The notes below the pieces were generated by a model. It was given only the letters and a program-made list of their open reading frames with translations, was not told the origin of the DNA and did not search any database. Both the position numbers and the translations under genes were made by a program. DNA of 64,000 nucleotides. Origin: Stutzerimonas kunmingensis. GTDB lineage: Bacteria > Pseudomonadota > Gammaproteobacteria > Pseudomonadales > Pseudomonadaceae. This document shows, piece after piece, positions 22,077 to 32,275 of the stretch (its first letter is position 1; each line of letters opens with the position of its first letter). The stretch lies in assembly GCF_021432085.1 (NCBI RefSeq), contig NZ_CP090366.1:186001-250000 (forward strand). Reading direction: 5' to 3'.

Positions 22077-23660
22077 ATGCGCATGAACCTGCCGGTCACT
22101 GGCCGCGACGTTTCCATCAGCGACACCGCCAATATTCTCTCCACCACGGATCTCAACGGTGACATCACCTATGTGAATCCGGACTTCATCAAGATCAGCG
22201 GCTTCGAGGAAAGCGAGCTGCTTGGTCAGCACCACAACATCGTCCGCCACCCGGACATGCCCACCGAGGCCTTCGCCGACCTGTGGTCGAGCGTACGGGG
22301 CGGCAGCTCATGGATGGGTATGGTGAAGAACCGCTGCAAGAACGGCGATCACTACTGGGTCAGCGCGTTCGTCACGCCGATCAGCCGCAACGGTCGGGTC
22401 GTCGAATACCAATCGGTACGCACCAAGCCCGCGCCGGCTCAGATCGCAGCCGCCGAGCAGCTGTACGCGCAGTTGCGCAACAAGCGTCCGCCGCCTGCGT
22501 TGCGTCGTGCACCGCTGAGCGCCCGCAGTCGCGTCGCGCTTCTGGCGGCGCTGGGTGCCGCGCCGTGCGTGGTCGGCGCGCTGCTGGCTGGAGCGGGTCT
22601 GATCGCTGCGCTGGCCACCGCCGCTGCCGCCGTGCTGGGCGCAGGTGCAATGGCCTATGTCGCGCTGGCACCGCTGCAGCGCCTCGCCGAGCAGGCACGC
22701 AGGGTCGGTGACAACCCGGTGGGGCAGCTGGTCTATGCCGGCCGGCGTGATGAATTCGGCCAGATCGCCTTTGCCATGAAGATGCTGGAAACCGAGGCCG
22801 GCGCCATGGTCGGCCGTATCGGCGATGCCTCGCGTCAACTCAGCCAGCATGCCCACGAACTGCTCGGTGCGATGGACAGCAGCACGCAGAGCGCTGCACG
22901 CCAGCAAAGCGAAACCGATCAGGTCGCCACGGCGATCAACCAGATGGCGGTCAGCGTGCAGGAAGTGGCAAGCAACGCCCAGCGCACCGCCGAGGCAGCC
23001 AGCCGCGCGGACAGCGAAGCGGCGACCGGCACCGAGGTGGTCAACCGTACCGGGGCGGCCATCGGCCGGCTGGCGCAGGACATCCAGCAGGCCGGTGACG
23101 TGATCCATGAGCTGGAGGCGCACAGCAATGACATCACCAAGGTGCTCGACGTCATTCGCGGCATCGCCGAGCAGACCAACCTGCTGGCGCTGAACGCGGC
23201 CATCGAGGCGGCGCGGGCCGGCGAGCAGGGCCGTGGCTTTGCCGTGGTCGCCGATGAAGTACGCAGCCTGGCATCGCGGACCCAGCAGTCGACCCAGGAG
23301 ATCAACAGCATGATCGGCGCGCTGCAGGGCGGGGCACGGCAGGCGGTGGAGGTCATGCAGCGCAGCCGCGAGCAGGCCATGCAGAGCGTCGAACATGCGG
23401 CCCAGGCGGCGCGCTCGCTGCAGGGCATCAACAGCCGGGTCAACGAGATCAGCGCGATGAGCATACAGATCGCCGCGGCCGTCGAGCAGCAGAGCGCGGT
23501 CAGCGAGAACATCAACCAGAACATCGTCAGCATTCGCGGCGGCTCCGATCAGCATGTGGAGAGCGGCCTGCGCAGCCGGCAGAGCGCGTCGGGCGTCGCC
23601 GAGCTGGCGAGCAGCATGGAGATGTTGGTGCAGCAATTCTGGACGCGGCGGCGTGGCTGA
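22077..23660 (+). CDS. Aer-like PAS chemoreceptor (copy 1)
   Basis: A 527-residue methyl-accepting chemotaxis protein of the Aer type. An N-terminal PAS domain at about residues 10-120 includes VRHPDMP and the Aer hallmark [21 protein letters not shown] hydrophobic region follows at about 155-205 (two membrane-embedded helices, no periplasmic domain), then a HAMP-like stretch and a signalling domain with the tip [20 protein letters not shown]. Aer proteins sense redox through FAD. There is no C-terminal CheR-docking pentapeptide. The start at 22077 is set by similarity to copy 2; the upstream extension to 21879 is not used, and no good ribosome site precedes the ATG. Confidence 0.88.
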   Translation: MRMNLPVTGRDVSISDTANILSTTDLNGDITYVNPDFIKISGFEESELLGQHHNIVRHPDMPTEAFADLWSSVRGGSSWMGMVKNRCKNGDHYWVSAFVTPISRNGRVVEYQSVRTKPAPAQIAAAEQLYAQLRNKRPPPALRRAPLSARSRVALLAALGAAPCVVGALLAGAGLIAALATAAAAVLGAGAMAYVALAPLQRLAEQARRVGDNPVGQLVYAGRRDEFGQIAFAMKMLETEAGAMVGRIGDASRQLSQHAHELLGAMDSSTQSAARQQSETDQVATAINQMAVSVQEVASNAQRTAEAASRADSEAATGTEVVNRTGAAIGRLAQDIQQAGDVIHELEAHSNDITKVLDVIRGIAEQTNLLALNAAIEAARAGEQGRGFAVVADEVRSLASRTQQSTQEINSMIGALQGGARQAVEVMQRSREQAMQSVEHAAQAARSLQGINSRVNEISAMSIQIAAAVEQQSAVSENINQNIVSIRGGSDQHVESGLRSRQSASGVAELASSMEMLVQQFWTRRRG

Positions 23661-23824
23661 GCGGCTGTCGGTGAACCGCAATGGTGCGCGCTGCAGAGGG
23701 CGCGGCATGTTGCCTGCGCCGTCTGCGCCGGGCTTGTTACGCCGCGCGCGTAAAGGCAAAATGCCACTAGTTTCGCATGCCGCGAAAGCTGCTTTACCGC
23801 TCAGGACAACCGGACCTGATAGCT

Positions 23825-23881
23825 AAGGCGCCAGCCGTAACATTCCCTTGGGGGTGCACCACGGCTGGCGCCTTTTTTTTG
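23825..23881 (+). terminator. Intrinsic terminator after chemoreceptor copy 1
   Basis: AAGGCGCCAGCCGT (23825-23838) pairs with ACGGCTGGCGCCTT (23861-23874), followed by eight T residues in total from 23873. It lies 165 bp after the stop. The stretch 23661-23824 holds no supported gene. Confidence 0.9.
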
Positions 23882-23959
23882 GGGCTCGTTTCGCTGCAAG
23901 GCGCGCCCTGACAGAGATCGGCACTCAACCTGCATGTGCTTGCACGAAAAGATGAATCA

Positions 23960-24124
23960 ATGCTGACCGAAGAGACGCTGCGCACTGCGCTGGAAGAAAC
24001 CATTCAGGTACTGGAACGCACGCGACGCTCGTTCAAATCGCGCGAGCTCGGCCAGCTGCGCCGGCGCCTGATTGAACTGCTCGAGCAACTGGAAACCGAC
24101 ACGGGAGAGAAGGACGAGCGCTGA
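23960..24124 (+). CDS. Small hypothetical helical protein
   Basis: I do not recognise this 54-residue product. It is rich in Glu, Arg and Leu (LTEETLRTALEETIQVLERT near the start, LRRRLIELLEQLET near the end) and is predicted by eye to be two amphipathic helices. Upstream in-frame GTG (23936) is an alternative start; no strong ribosome site is visible. It lies between a terminator and the second chemoreceptor gene, 123 bp before it. The composition makes a real protein plausible but not certain. Confidence 0.45.
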   Translation: MLTEETLRTALEETIQVLERTRRSFKSRELGQLRRRLIELLEQLETDTGEKDER

Positions 24125-24247
24125 TCGCCAAACCGTAACCGGCCTCCTGTACAAGGATGTCCGCCGCATCCATGCGAGCGCTGCCAACAGAAGCGGCGCC
24201 GAACCTGCCTCGCGTACTCAGACCCCATTTCCAAGGAAGATCTGTTT

Positions 24248-25834
24248 ATGCGCACCAACCTTCCCGTCAGCGGCCGCGAAGTCACGGTCGGCGAGACGGC
24301 GAACATCCTGTCCACCACCGATCTGAACGGCACCATCACTTACGCCAATCCGGATTTCGTGGCGATTTCCGGCTTCAGCGAAGACGAGCTGCTCGGTGAG
24401 CCGCACAACCTCGTGCGCCACCCCGACATGCCCGAGGCCGCCTTTGCCGACCTCTGGCAAACGCTGCAGGCGAACAGGTCGTGGATGGGCATCGTGAAGA
24501 ACCGCTGCAAGAACGGCGATCACTACTGGGTCAGCGCGTTCGCCACGCCCGTCGGCCGCGACGGCAAGGTCGTCGAATACCAGTCGGTGCGGACCCGCGC
24601 GCAGCCCGAACAGATTCGCGCCGCCGAGGTGCTTTACGCACGCCTGCGCGAGGGCCGTGCCGCAGGCGCATTGCGCGCTTCGCGGCTCGGGTTGCGTGGC
24701 CGCGTGGCGCTGCTGGCTGGCCTCGGCAGTGCCGCAGGCTCGGCGCTCGGCGCGTTGCTGCTCGGTGCGCCGCTGGCCGCCGGTGCCGCCGCGGTCGTGC
24801 TAGGCGGTGCGGTGGCCACTGGCTTGGCGGCGCTGGCGCTCGCACCGCTGACGCAGCTGGCGCGCCAGGCGCGACGCATCGGCCACAACCCGGTCAGCCA
24901 GTTGATCTACACCGGACGCCGTGACGAGATCGGCGAGATCGCCTTCGCCATGAAGATGCTGGAAACCGAAGCCGGCGCCATGGTCGGGCGCATCGCCGAC
25001 TGCAGCCGCCAGCTCAGCAGCCACGCCCGCGACCTGCTCGGTGCCATGCATGGCAGTACCGAAAGCGCCTCGCGCCAGCAGCAGGAAACCGATCTGATCG
25101 CCACGGCGATTCGGCAGATGACCGCCAGTGTGCAGGAAGTCGCCCTCAACGCGCAGCGCACGGCCGAGGTGGCGGCCCGCGCGGACAGCGAAGCGGCCAG
25201 CGGCCGGGAGATCGTCGGCCTGACCGGCAGCAGCATCACGCGGCTGGCCGGTGACATCCAGCAGGCTGCCGAAGTCATTCATCAGCTGGAAAGCCACAGC
25301 CAGGAAATCAGCCGCGTGCTCGAGGTGATTCACAGCATTGCCGAGCAAACCAACCTGCTCGCGCTCAATGCCGCCATCGAAGCGGCGCGTGCCGGCGATC
25401 AGGGCCGCGGCTTCGCTGTGGTGGCCGACGAGGTGCGTCAGCTGGCATCGCGCACATCCAGCGCGACCACCGATATCCAGAGCATGATCGGCTCGCTGCA
25501 GGCCGGTGCGCGCCAGGCCGTGGACGTCATGCAGCGCAGCCGCGAGCAGGCGCAGCACAGCGTCAGCCATGCCGACCAGGCCGAGCATTCGCTCGGCGGC
25601 ATCAACAGCCGGGTCAACGAGATCAGCGCCATGAGCAGCCAGATTGCCGCAGCGGTGGATCAGCAAAGCTCGGCCAGCGAGGAGATCACCCAGAGCATCG
25701 TCAGCATCCGCGGCAGCTCGGACAATCACGTTGCCACCGGTCTGCACAGCCAGCGCAGCGCCTGCGGCGTCGCCCAGCTGGCCGATGGCATGCTCGAGCT
25801 GGTGCAACAGTTCTGGGCGCGGCGGCGGGCGTGA
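24248..25834 (+). CDS. Aer-like PAS chemoreceptor (copy 2)
   Basis: A 528-residue paralogue of the receptor at 22077, collinear over its full length: PAS with VRHPDMP and [16 protein letters not shown], a hydrophobic region at about 150-200, and the signalling tip [20 protein letters not shown]. The C-termini also match (QFWARRRA versus QFWTRRRG). AAGGAAG at 24231-24237 is a good ribosome site. The PAS core and signalling domain are most alike, while the membrane region and the segment after PAS differ, so the two may sense different cues or set points. Confidence 0.9.
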   Translation: MRTNLPVSGREVTVGETANILSTTDLNGTITYANPDFVAISGFSEDELLGEPHNLVRHPDMPEAAFADLWQTLQANRSWMGIVKNRCKNGDHYWVSAFATPVGRDGKVVEYQSVRTRAQPEQIRAAEVLYARLREGRAAGALRASRLGLRGRVALLAGLGSAAGSALGALLLGAPLAAGAAAVVLGGAVATGLAALALAPLTQLARQARRIGHNPVSQLIYTGRRDEIGEIAFAMKMLETEAGAMVGRIADCSRQLSSHARDLLGAMHGSTESASRQQQETDLIATAIRQMTASVQEVALNAQRTAEVAARADSEAASGREIVGLTGSSITRLAGDIQQAAEVIHQLESHSQEISRVLEVIHSIAEQTNLLALNAAIEAARAGDQGRGFAVVADEVRQLASRTSSATTDIQSMIGSLQAGARQAVDVMQRSREQAQHSVSHADQAEHSLGGINSRVNEISAMSSQIAAAVDQQSSASEEITQSIVSIRGSSDNHVATGLHSQRSACGVAQLADGMLELVQQFWARRRA

Positions 25835-25866
25835 TCGCTGCAGTCTGTCGCTTGTACGGGACAGGT

Positions 25867-25885
25867 TGATATCAGAGTGGCATCA
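25867..25885 (+). promoter_or_regulatory. Shared upstream motif TGATATCA-N3-TGGCATCA
   Basis: The two 8-mers and the 3-bp spacing are identical to those at 21772-21790. Here the motif is 80 bp before the diguanylate cyclase start. TGATATCA alone also appears at 51170-51177, 27 bp before the diguanylate cyclase at 51204. Confidence 0.35.
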
Positions 25886-25964
25886 TGCACTCGTCGGCGC
25901 TTATTAAATGACGCCGGTTGGCTGGCACTTCGCTGGCCATTGCCGCGCCGACGAGGCATTCCAC

Positions 25965-27887
25965 ATGATGCGCGCCTTACTGCTGATGGTCGCCTGCCTG
26001 ACGTTGCTGCCCTGGACCGGCAACGCGATGGCGGCTGAGCCATCGCCGGTGCTGCAGACGAGGGGGGCGGCGACGCTGCAGGTCGGCGCAGTGGAATACC
26101 TGCTGGGCAGGCCGGACGCGGATTTCACCCAGGTCGCCGCAGCGGATCTGCCCTGGCAGCGGCTGAACAAACCCAACCTTGGCAAACAGCGCGACGGTGC
26201 CTGGCTGCGCCTCCGGCTGCATAACGCGGGCGACGCCGCGAAGCGCTGGTACCTGCTGCTGAAATGGCCGGTGCTCGACCGCGTCGCGGTGCGCCTGTAT
26301 TACCCGGACAGCGACCGCTGGGGGCAATCCATGCTGGCTGGGGATGCCGTGGCACTGAGCAGCCGACCGCTGGCCGACCATCACTTCGTCTACCCACTCG
26401 AGCTGCCGGCGGGTGAGCGAGCGGTGGTCTATCTGCAGCTGCAGGCCAGGGAAACCCTCGCCCTGCCGCTGGAGCTGATCGACGAAAAGCAGCTGATCGA
26501 GGGCAAGCTTCGCGACGTCACGCTGGTCAGCCTGTTCTTCGGCGGCATCCTGGTGATCGTGCTGTACAACTGCAGCTTGCTGATCTTCACCCGCGACGGC
26601 AGCTACTTCCTCTACGTGCTTTACCTGCTCAGCGCGGTGTTCTACGTGCTGACCATTACCGGCTTCGGCCAGCTCTACCTCTGGCCGGAAATCCCCGAGC
26701 TGTCGGCACGCTTCTACGGCCTTTCCGCGGCGCTGTGCTTCTTCACGCCGATGCTGTTCGCCCTGCGCTTTCTCGGCATACGCCGCTATGGCGGCTGGGT
26801 CTGGGCGGTGTCCATCAGCCTGACCGGCTACTGGGGTGTGGCCGTGCTCATGCTGCTGCTGGCACCGACCCTGGCGCGCTATCTGTTCATGGACAGCGTC
26901 GCGCTGCTGCACTGCGTCGTGACCATGGCCGTGACGCTCAACCTGTGGATGCGCGGCAATCCGTCCGCGCGGCTGTTCAGCATCGCCTGGAGCACCTTGC
27001 TCGGCTTCACCGTGGTCAACCTGCTGGCGCTCAACGGCACCTTGCCACTCAATGCCTGGACGCTGAATGGCCAGCTGATCGGCATGTTCGCCGAGTTCGT
27101 GCTGCTATCCATGGCGCTGGCCGAGCGCATCAACGTCGAGCGCAACCGGCGCATCGCCGCGCAGCAACTGGCATTGCACGCCTCGGAATCGCTGGCCGAG
27201 GAGCGCGCACTGCGCTTGCAGGCCAAGCAGGAGGCGCTGGATCTGCAACTGCGCGCCAACGAGGTACTCGAAGCGCGGGTGTACGAACGCACCCGTGCGC
27301 TGGAAGAAGTCCGCCACGGCCTGGAAGCCGCCAATGCCGAACTGATGCGCTTGAGCACCACCGATTCGCTGACCCAGCTGGCCAACCGCAGGCGTTTCGA
27401 TCGTCTGTTGGACGAGGAAATCCGCCGCGCGCGGCGCGCCGGCAGCCCACTGTCTGTGTTGCTCGCCGATATCGATCACTTCAAGCGGGTCAACGACAGC
27501 TACGGCCACCCCTTCGGTGACGAGTGCCTGCGCCAGGTCGCGGCAGTGCTCGCCGCCCACTGCCAGCGCGCCGGCGACGTCGCGGCGCGCTATGGCGGTG
27601 AGGAGTTCGTCGTCCTGCTGCCGGGGCTCGACGCCGAACAGGCCGTCGCCCTGGCAGAATCGATCCGCTGCACGATCGCGCACCTGCAGCTGCAGCATGG
27701 CGAACAGCCGGTGGCGCTGACCATCAGCCTTGGCGTCGCCACGCTGACCCCCTCGCTCGTCGCGCCGGCCGATCTGCTGGCGGCGGCGGATGCGGCGCTC
27801 TATCAGGCCAAGAACGCTGGTCGCGACCAAGTGGCTCTGGCCGCTGAGGTCAATGCTGGCGAGCAGACTCCGGCCCTCAACGCTTGA
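25965..27887 (+). CDS. 7TMR-DISM diguanylate cyclase (copy 1)
   Basis: A 640-residue membrane protein. Signal peptide about 1-25, a periplasmic 7TMR-DISM extracellular (jelly-roll) domain about 40-160, a seven-helix membrane domain about 185-385 (starts LFFGGILVIVLYNCSLLIFTRD-like), a cytoplasmic coiled coil about 390-455, and a C-terminal GGDEF domain with RYGGEEF and an RxxD inhibitory site (RAGD) five residues before. It should synthesise c-di-GMP in response to a periplasmic ligand, possibly a carbohydrate, as inferred for the family. The start MMRALLLMVACL was chosen to begin the signal peptide. Confidence 0.9.
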   Translation: MMRALLLMVACLTLLPWTGNAMAAEPSPVLQTRGAATLQVGAVEYLLGRPDADFTQVAAADLPWQRLNKPNLGKQRDGAWLRLRLHNAGDAAKRWYLLLKWPVLDRVAVRLYYPDSDRWGQSMLAGDAVALSSRPLADHHFVYPLELPAGERAVVYLQLQARETLALPLELIDEKQLIEGKLRDVTLVSLFFGGILVIVLYNCSLLIFTRDGSYFLYVLYLLSAVFYVLTITGFGQLYLWPEIPELSARFYGLSAALCFFTPMLFALRFLGIRRYGGWVWAVSISLTGYWGVAVLMLLLAPTLARYLFMDSVALLHCVVTMAVTLNLWMRGNPSARLFSIAWSTLLGFTVVNLLALNGTLPLNAWTLNGQLIGMFAEFVLLSMALAERINVERNRRIAAQQLALHASESLAEERALRLQAKQEALDLQLRANEVLEARVYERTRALEEVRHGLEAANAELMRLSTTDSLTQLANRRRFDRLLDEEIRRARRAGSPLSVLLADIDHFKRVNDSYGHPFGDECLRQVAAVLAAHCQRAGDVAARYGGEEFVVLLPGLDAEQAVALAESIRCTIAHLQLQHGEQPVALTISLGVATLTPSLVAPADLLAAADAALYQAKNAGRDQVALAAEVNAGEQTPALNA

Positions 27888-28094
27888 GCGGTATGAAACG
27901 GTCCTGCGCGAGGTCCGCGCGGCTCGCTGGCATGCCCTGAAAAAGGGACCGCCCGCTGCGCGCCTAAATACAAAAAGTTACATACAATGAGCCGCTTCAG
28001 GCTCCGGTCGCCCGGCGGGGCCGCGCCGATACCACACGTCCTTCCGAAGCGCTTCCGGCTCGATTCCGGCGGCGCTACCGGCCATGAGAAATCG

Positions 28095-30015
28095 ATGCCA
28101 TTCAATGCACTGCTGGTCCTGTGCTTCATGCTTCTGCTTGGTGCTGCGCCGGGCCGGGCGATGGCCGAAGACAGCCTGATGATCGAAAGCCGGCACGCTC
28201 CCGGGCTGCAGGTTGGCCAACCGGAGTACGCGCTTGGCCGGCTGGAGGCTGGCTTCGACCAGGCACACAGCGACGACCGGGGTTGGCAGCCGCTGCAGGT
28301 ACCCAATCTGCTCCGCCAGCCAGCAGGCGCATGGCTACGATTCCCGGTGCACAACCTCCAGGCAAATGCCAGCAGCTGGTATCTGTTGCTCAAGTGGCCC
28401 GTGCTCGACCGCGTTACGCTGCGCGTCTACTACCCGCGGCAGGACCGATGGGGTGAGCCCATGGTCGCTGGCGATACGCTGGCGGTCAGTCAGCGGCCGG
28501 TGGTCGATCACAACCTGGTCTTCCCGCTGAGCCTGCAGCCCGGCGAGCAGGCGGTGGTCTATCTGCAAGCTGGAGGCCAGCGAGCTGATGGTGCTGCCGC
28601 TGGAGCTGGTCGACGAGACGAGCTTCATCGAGGGCAAGGTGCTCGATACGGCGCTGTTCAGCCTGTTCTTCGGCGGCATGATCGTCATCGTGCTGTACAA
28701 CCTGAGCCTGCTGATTTTCACCCGCGACCTCAGCTATCTGCTGTACGTGCTGTATCTGCTCAGCGCAATGTTCTACGTCGGCACCATGAGCGGCTTCGGC
28801 CAGCTGGTGTTGTGGCCCGGCGCACCGCCGTTCTCGGCGCGCTTCTACACGCTGTCGGCAACCCTGTGCTTCCTTACTCCGCTGCTTTTCGTCGTACGCT
28901 TTCTGCAGGTTCGCAAGTACGGCGGCTGGGTCTGGCACATCACCTGGGTGCTGGGCTGCTACTGGATCACGGTGCTGTTGGCGGTGCTGCTGGTTCCGGA
29001 GCATGCACACTGGCTGTTCATGGAATACGTGGCGCTGCCCTACTGCCTGATCAGCCTGGCGGTGACGCTCACGTTGTGGGCCCGTGGCAACGTATCGGCG
29101 CGGCTGTTCAGCATCGCCTGGATAACGCTGCTGGGTTTCACCGTCATTCACCTTCTGGCGCTGTGGGGCTACATGCCACTCAATCGCCTGACGCTGCATG
29201 GCCAGCTGGTAGGCATGTTCATCGAGTTCGTGCTGCTATCGATGGCGCTTGCCGAACGGATCAACCTGGAGCGCGATCAACGCATCGCCGCCCAGCAGCT
29301 GGCGCTGGAGACCTCGCGCAGCCTGGCCGACGAACGCGAGCAGCACCTGCAGGCCAAGCAACAGGCACTGCTGATCCAACAGCGTGCCAATGAGGAGCTG
29401 GAAACGCGCGTAGTGGCGCGCACCAAGGCGCTCGAGGACGTCCGTCACGGTCTCGAGCTGGCGAATGCCGAGCTGCTCAGACTGAGCTCCACCGATCCGT
29501 TGACGCACCTCGCCAATCGCCGCCAGTTCGATCAGCTACTCGAAGACGAGGTCCGTCGCGGACGCCGCAACGGCGCGCCGTTGACGGTCCTGCTGGGCGA
29601 CATCGATCACTTCAAGCGAGTCAACGACAGCTACGGCCATCCGTTCGGCGACGAGTGCCTGCGCCGGGTCGCGGCGGTACTCCAGCAACATTGCCAGCGA
29701 GCCGGTGATCTCGCGGCGCGTTACGGTGGTGAGGAGTTCGTCATCACGCTGCCGGCAACCGGCGGGCCGCAGGCGGTGCTGCTGGCCGAGCGGATGCGGC
29801 AGGATGTCGAGCGGCTTGAGCTCGACTGCGACGGCGAGCGCGTCAGTCTGACCATCAGCTTTGGCGTGGCTACGCTCGATCCGCAAGCCGCGGCGTCGCC
29901 GCTGGAGTTGCTCAGTGCGGCAGACCGTGCGCTCTATGAGGCCAAGCGCAGCGGCCGCAATTGCGTGGTCGAGGCCGCCGACCTCGGGTCGGATGGCGCG
30001 ACCGTGTTTGCCTGA
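28095..30015 (+). pseudogene. 7TMR-DISM diguanylate cyclase (copy 2), frameshifted
   Basis: A paralogue of the gene at 25965 that is collinear throughout but changes frame. The first frame encodes signal peptide and DISM domain to VVYLQ (about 28566); the second frame resumes at LPLELVDE (28591) with seven TM helices, coiled coil and GGDEF (RYGGEEF, RAGD). Copy 1 reads CTGCAGCTGCAG where copy 2 reads CTGCAAGCTGGAG, so one extra A at 28567-28568 explains the shift; removing it gives YLQLEASELMVLPLEL. Either a recent natural mutation or a sequencing error. The downstream ORF has its own ATG at 28588 and could make a 475-residue 7TM-GGDEF protein. Confidence 0.85.
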
Positions 30016-30029
30016 GGCGCGGCCGCCCC

Positions 30030-31430
30030 TCAGCCCTCAGCCGGTATGAAGCGCACCCGCACCAGCAATCCGCCCAGCGCACCCTGATCGAGGCTGATCT
30101 CGGCGCGGTGGGCGCGGACGATTTCGCCGACGATGGCCAGCCCGAGGCCGGCACCATGGCCGCCGGTGTCGCGGCGGTAGAAGCGCGCGAAGACGCGATC
30201 GCGCTCGGTGGCCGGAATACCTGGGCCGTCGTCCTCCACCTCCAGCACGGCGCCGTCGAGCACCCGCAGCACCACGTTGCCGCCGTCGCCGGTATGCGCC
30301 AGCGCGTTGTCCAGCAGGTTGCTCAGCAGTTCGCTGATCAGCGTCGGCTCGCCGTCGATCCATACCGGTGCCTCGGCCTCCAGCGCCAGGGCGACGCCGC
30401 GCTTGTGCGCCAGCGCGGCCATCGCCAGGCCCAGCTCACGGGCCAGCTGCGACAGGTCCAGGCGCTGCGCGCCGCCTTCGGCGATGGATTGCGCGCCGCT
30501 TTCGATGCGCGCCAGCGAGAGCAGCTGGTTGGCCAGGTGGATGACCTTGTCAGTGCTCTGTCCGGCGTCCTCCAGGGTGCTGCGCCAGACCGCCGGTTCG
30601 GCTTCGCGCAGGCCCAGCTCGATCCGCGCCTTGAGCGCCGCCAGCGGCGTGCGCAACTCGTGGGAGGCATCGGCGATGAAGCGCGCCTGGCGTTCGAACT
30701 GCCCGCGCAGGCGCTCGGTGAATCCGTTGAGCGCCGCCACCAGCGGCCTCAGCTCGCGTTGCACGCTGATCAGCGGCAGCGGCCGCAGGTCATCCGGTGC
30801 GCGCTCCTGCACCGCTTCGCTGAGCTGCCCCAGCGGTCGCAGCGCGGCACTGACCGCCAGCCACACCAGCACCAGCGCGGCAACCGCCAGCAGGCCGACG
30901 CGCCACAGGGTGTCGGTCAGCAGGCTGCGCGCCATGCGCTCGCGGGCGCCGAGGGTTTCGGCCACGCGGATCTCGGCGATGCCGTTGAGCTCCGGTTCGC
31001 TGACCGGCTGCAGCAGGCTGACCAGGCGCACGCCCTGGCCCTGGAACTCGCCGTCGTAGAAGCGCGCCAGCGCGGGGTAGTCGTCGGTGCGCGGGACGTC
31101 GGCAGCGGGCGCCGGCAGGTTCTCGTAGCCGCTGACCAGGCGCCCCTTGAGGTCCAGCACCTGATAGTAGATGCGCCCGGCGCTGTCGTAGGCGAAGGTG
31201 TCCAGCGCCACGTAGGGCACGTTGGCGCGCAGCACGCCTTCATGGGTGACCAGGCCATCGGCGATGGCCCGGGCCGAGGCGAGCAGGGTGCGGTCGTAGG
31301 CGGTATCGGCGGCGGCGCGGCCGTTCCAGTAGGCGCTCAGGCCGCCGAACAGCAACAGCAGCGCGAGCAGGATCGCCAGCCGCCGCAGCAGCCGCGCGCG
31401 CAGGCTGCCGGCGAGCGCTTTCTCAGCCAT
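30030..31430 (-). CDS. tctE: Tricarboxylate-responsive sensor kinase TctE
   Basis: 466 residues: TM1 about 13-33, a periplasmic sensor about 35-170, TM2 about 176-198, HAMP, HisKA with His257 in IADASHELRTP, and an HATPase domain with NLLDNALAH, DDGPGIP and GAGLGLAIV boxes. It probably senses extracytoplasmic citrate-type acids and phosphorylates TctD. The start MAEKALAG overlaps the tctD stop by 8 bp. The divergent opdH-tctCBA genes support the assignment. Confidence 0.9.
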   Translation of the reverse strand: MAEKALAGSLRARLLRRLAILLALLLLFGGLSAYWNGRAAADTAYDRTLLASARAIADGLVTHEGVLRANVPYVALDTFAYDSAGRIYYQVLDLKGRLVSGYENLPAPAADVPRTDDYPALARFYDGEFQGQGVRLVSLLQPVSEPELNGIAEIRVAETLGARERMARSLLTDTLWRVGLLAVAALVLVWLAVSAALRPLGQLSEAVQERAPDDLRPLPLISVQRELRPLVAALNGFTERLRGQFERQARFIADASHELRTPLAALKARIELGLREAEPAVWRSTLEDAGQSTDKVIHLANQLLSLARIESGAQSIAEGGAQRLDLSQLARELGLAMAALAHKRGVALALEAEAPVWIDGEPTLISELLSNLLDNALAHTGDGGNVVLRVLDGAVLEVEDDGPGIPATERDRVFARFYRRDTGGHGAGLGLAIVGEIVRAHRAEISLDQGALGGLLVRVRFIPAEG

Positions 31431-32094
31431 CGAGCGCCTCGAGCAGGTAGCCGAGGCCGCGGAAGGTGACGATGCGCACCGGCTGGCCCTCGAGCTTCTT
31501 GCGCAGGCGGTGGATGTAGATCTCGATGGCGTCGGCGCTGGCATCCTCGTCCAGGCCGAATACCTGGGCGGCCAGCTGATCCTTGCTCATCACCCGACCG
31601 GGGCGGGCGATCAGCGCTTCCAGCACGCCCTGCTCGCGGGAGGTCAGCGTCAGTGGCTCGTCGGCCAGGCTGAAGCGCCGCGCATCCAGATCGTAGACCA
31701 GCGCGCCGCAACGCTGCTGGCGTTCGCCGCCGCCGACGCTGCGCCGCAGCAGCGCCTTGACCCGTGCTTCCAGCTCGGACAGTTCGAACGGCTTGGCCAG
31801 GTAGTCGTCGGCGCCGAGGTTGAGCCCGTGCACGCGATCACTGACCTCGCCACGCGCGGTGAGCATCAGTACCGGCAGCGTCTTGCCGCGCTCGCGCAGG
31901 CGCGCCAGCACCTGAAAGCCGTCGAGCCGTGGCAGGCCGACGTCGAGAATCGCCAGCGCGTAGTCCTCGCTGGCCAGCGCCAGGTCGGCGGCGACGCCAT
32001 CGTGCAGCAGGTCCACGGTCCAGCCGGCGGCGCGCATTGCCTGCGCCACGCTTTCGGCCAGCTGGGGGTGGTCCTCGACCAGAAGAATTCGCAT
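31423..32094 (-). CDS. tctD: Response regulator TctD
   Basis: 223 residues, OmpR/PhoB type: receiver with Asp51 in LAILDVGLPRLDG and Lys near residue 101 (YLAKPF), and a C-terminal winged helix with SREQGVLEAL and YIHRLRKKL. It activates tricarboxylate uptake genes. It is divergent from opdH across 181 bp that contain candidate binding repeats. Confidence 0.92.
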   Translation of the reverse strand: MRILLVEDHPQLAESVAQAMRAAGWTVDLLHDGVAADLALASEDYALAILDVGLPRLDGFQVLARLRERGKTLPVLMLTARGEVSDRVHGLNLGADDYLAKPFELSELEARVKALLRRSVGGGERQQRCGALVYDLDARRFSLADEPLTLTSREQGVLEALIARPGRVMSKDQLAAQVFGLDEDASADAIEIYIHRLRKKLEGQPVRIVTFRGLGYLLEALDG

Positions 32095-32140
32095 TGCCTG
32101 TCCTCTGCGATGGCGACGGAGCGCCAGTGTAGCGGCAGAA

Positions 32141-32185
32141 CTTTCACGCCGCTGCTGGCTTTCAGCGCTGAAAGGCTGGCGAAAG
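32141..32185. promoter_or_regulatory. Candidate TctD operator
   Basis: CTTTCA occurs at 32141 and 32159, 18 bp apart, and on the opposite strand at 32169-32174; CGAAAG follows at 32180-32185. The second and third make a perfect 16-bp palindrome, CTTTCAGCGCTGAAAG (32159-32174). Repeated half-sites between divergent tctD and opdH suggest regulator binding. Confidence 0.5.
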
Positions 32186-32275
32186 CTTGACCGCCTAGGA
32201 TCGCTCGCGGGTGGCTCGAACCACCACGCGCGGCGCATGCGCCGTCACAACAAAAACAATAGTGGAGATACCCCG

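Noticed and set aside
23759..23800. FliA (sigma-28) promoter near TAAAGGCAAAA
   Set aside because: No GCCGATAA-like element follows at the right distance, so it was not listed.
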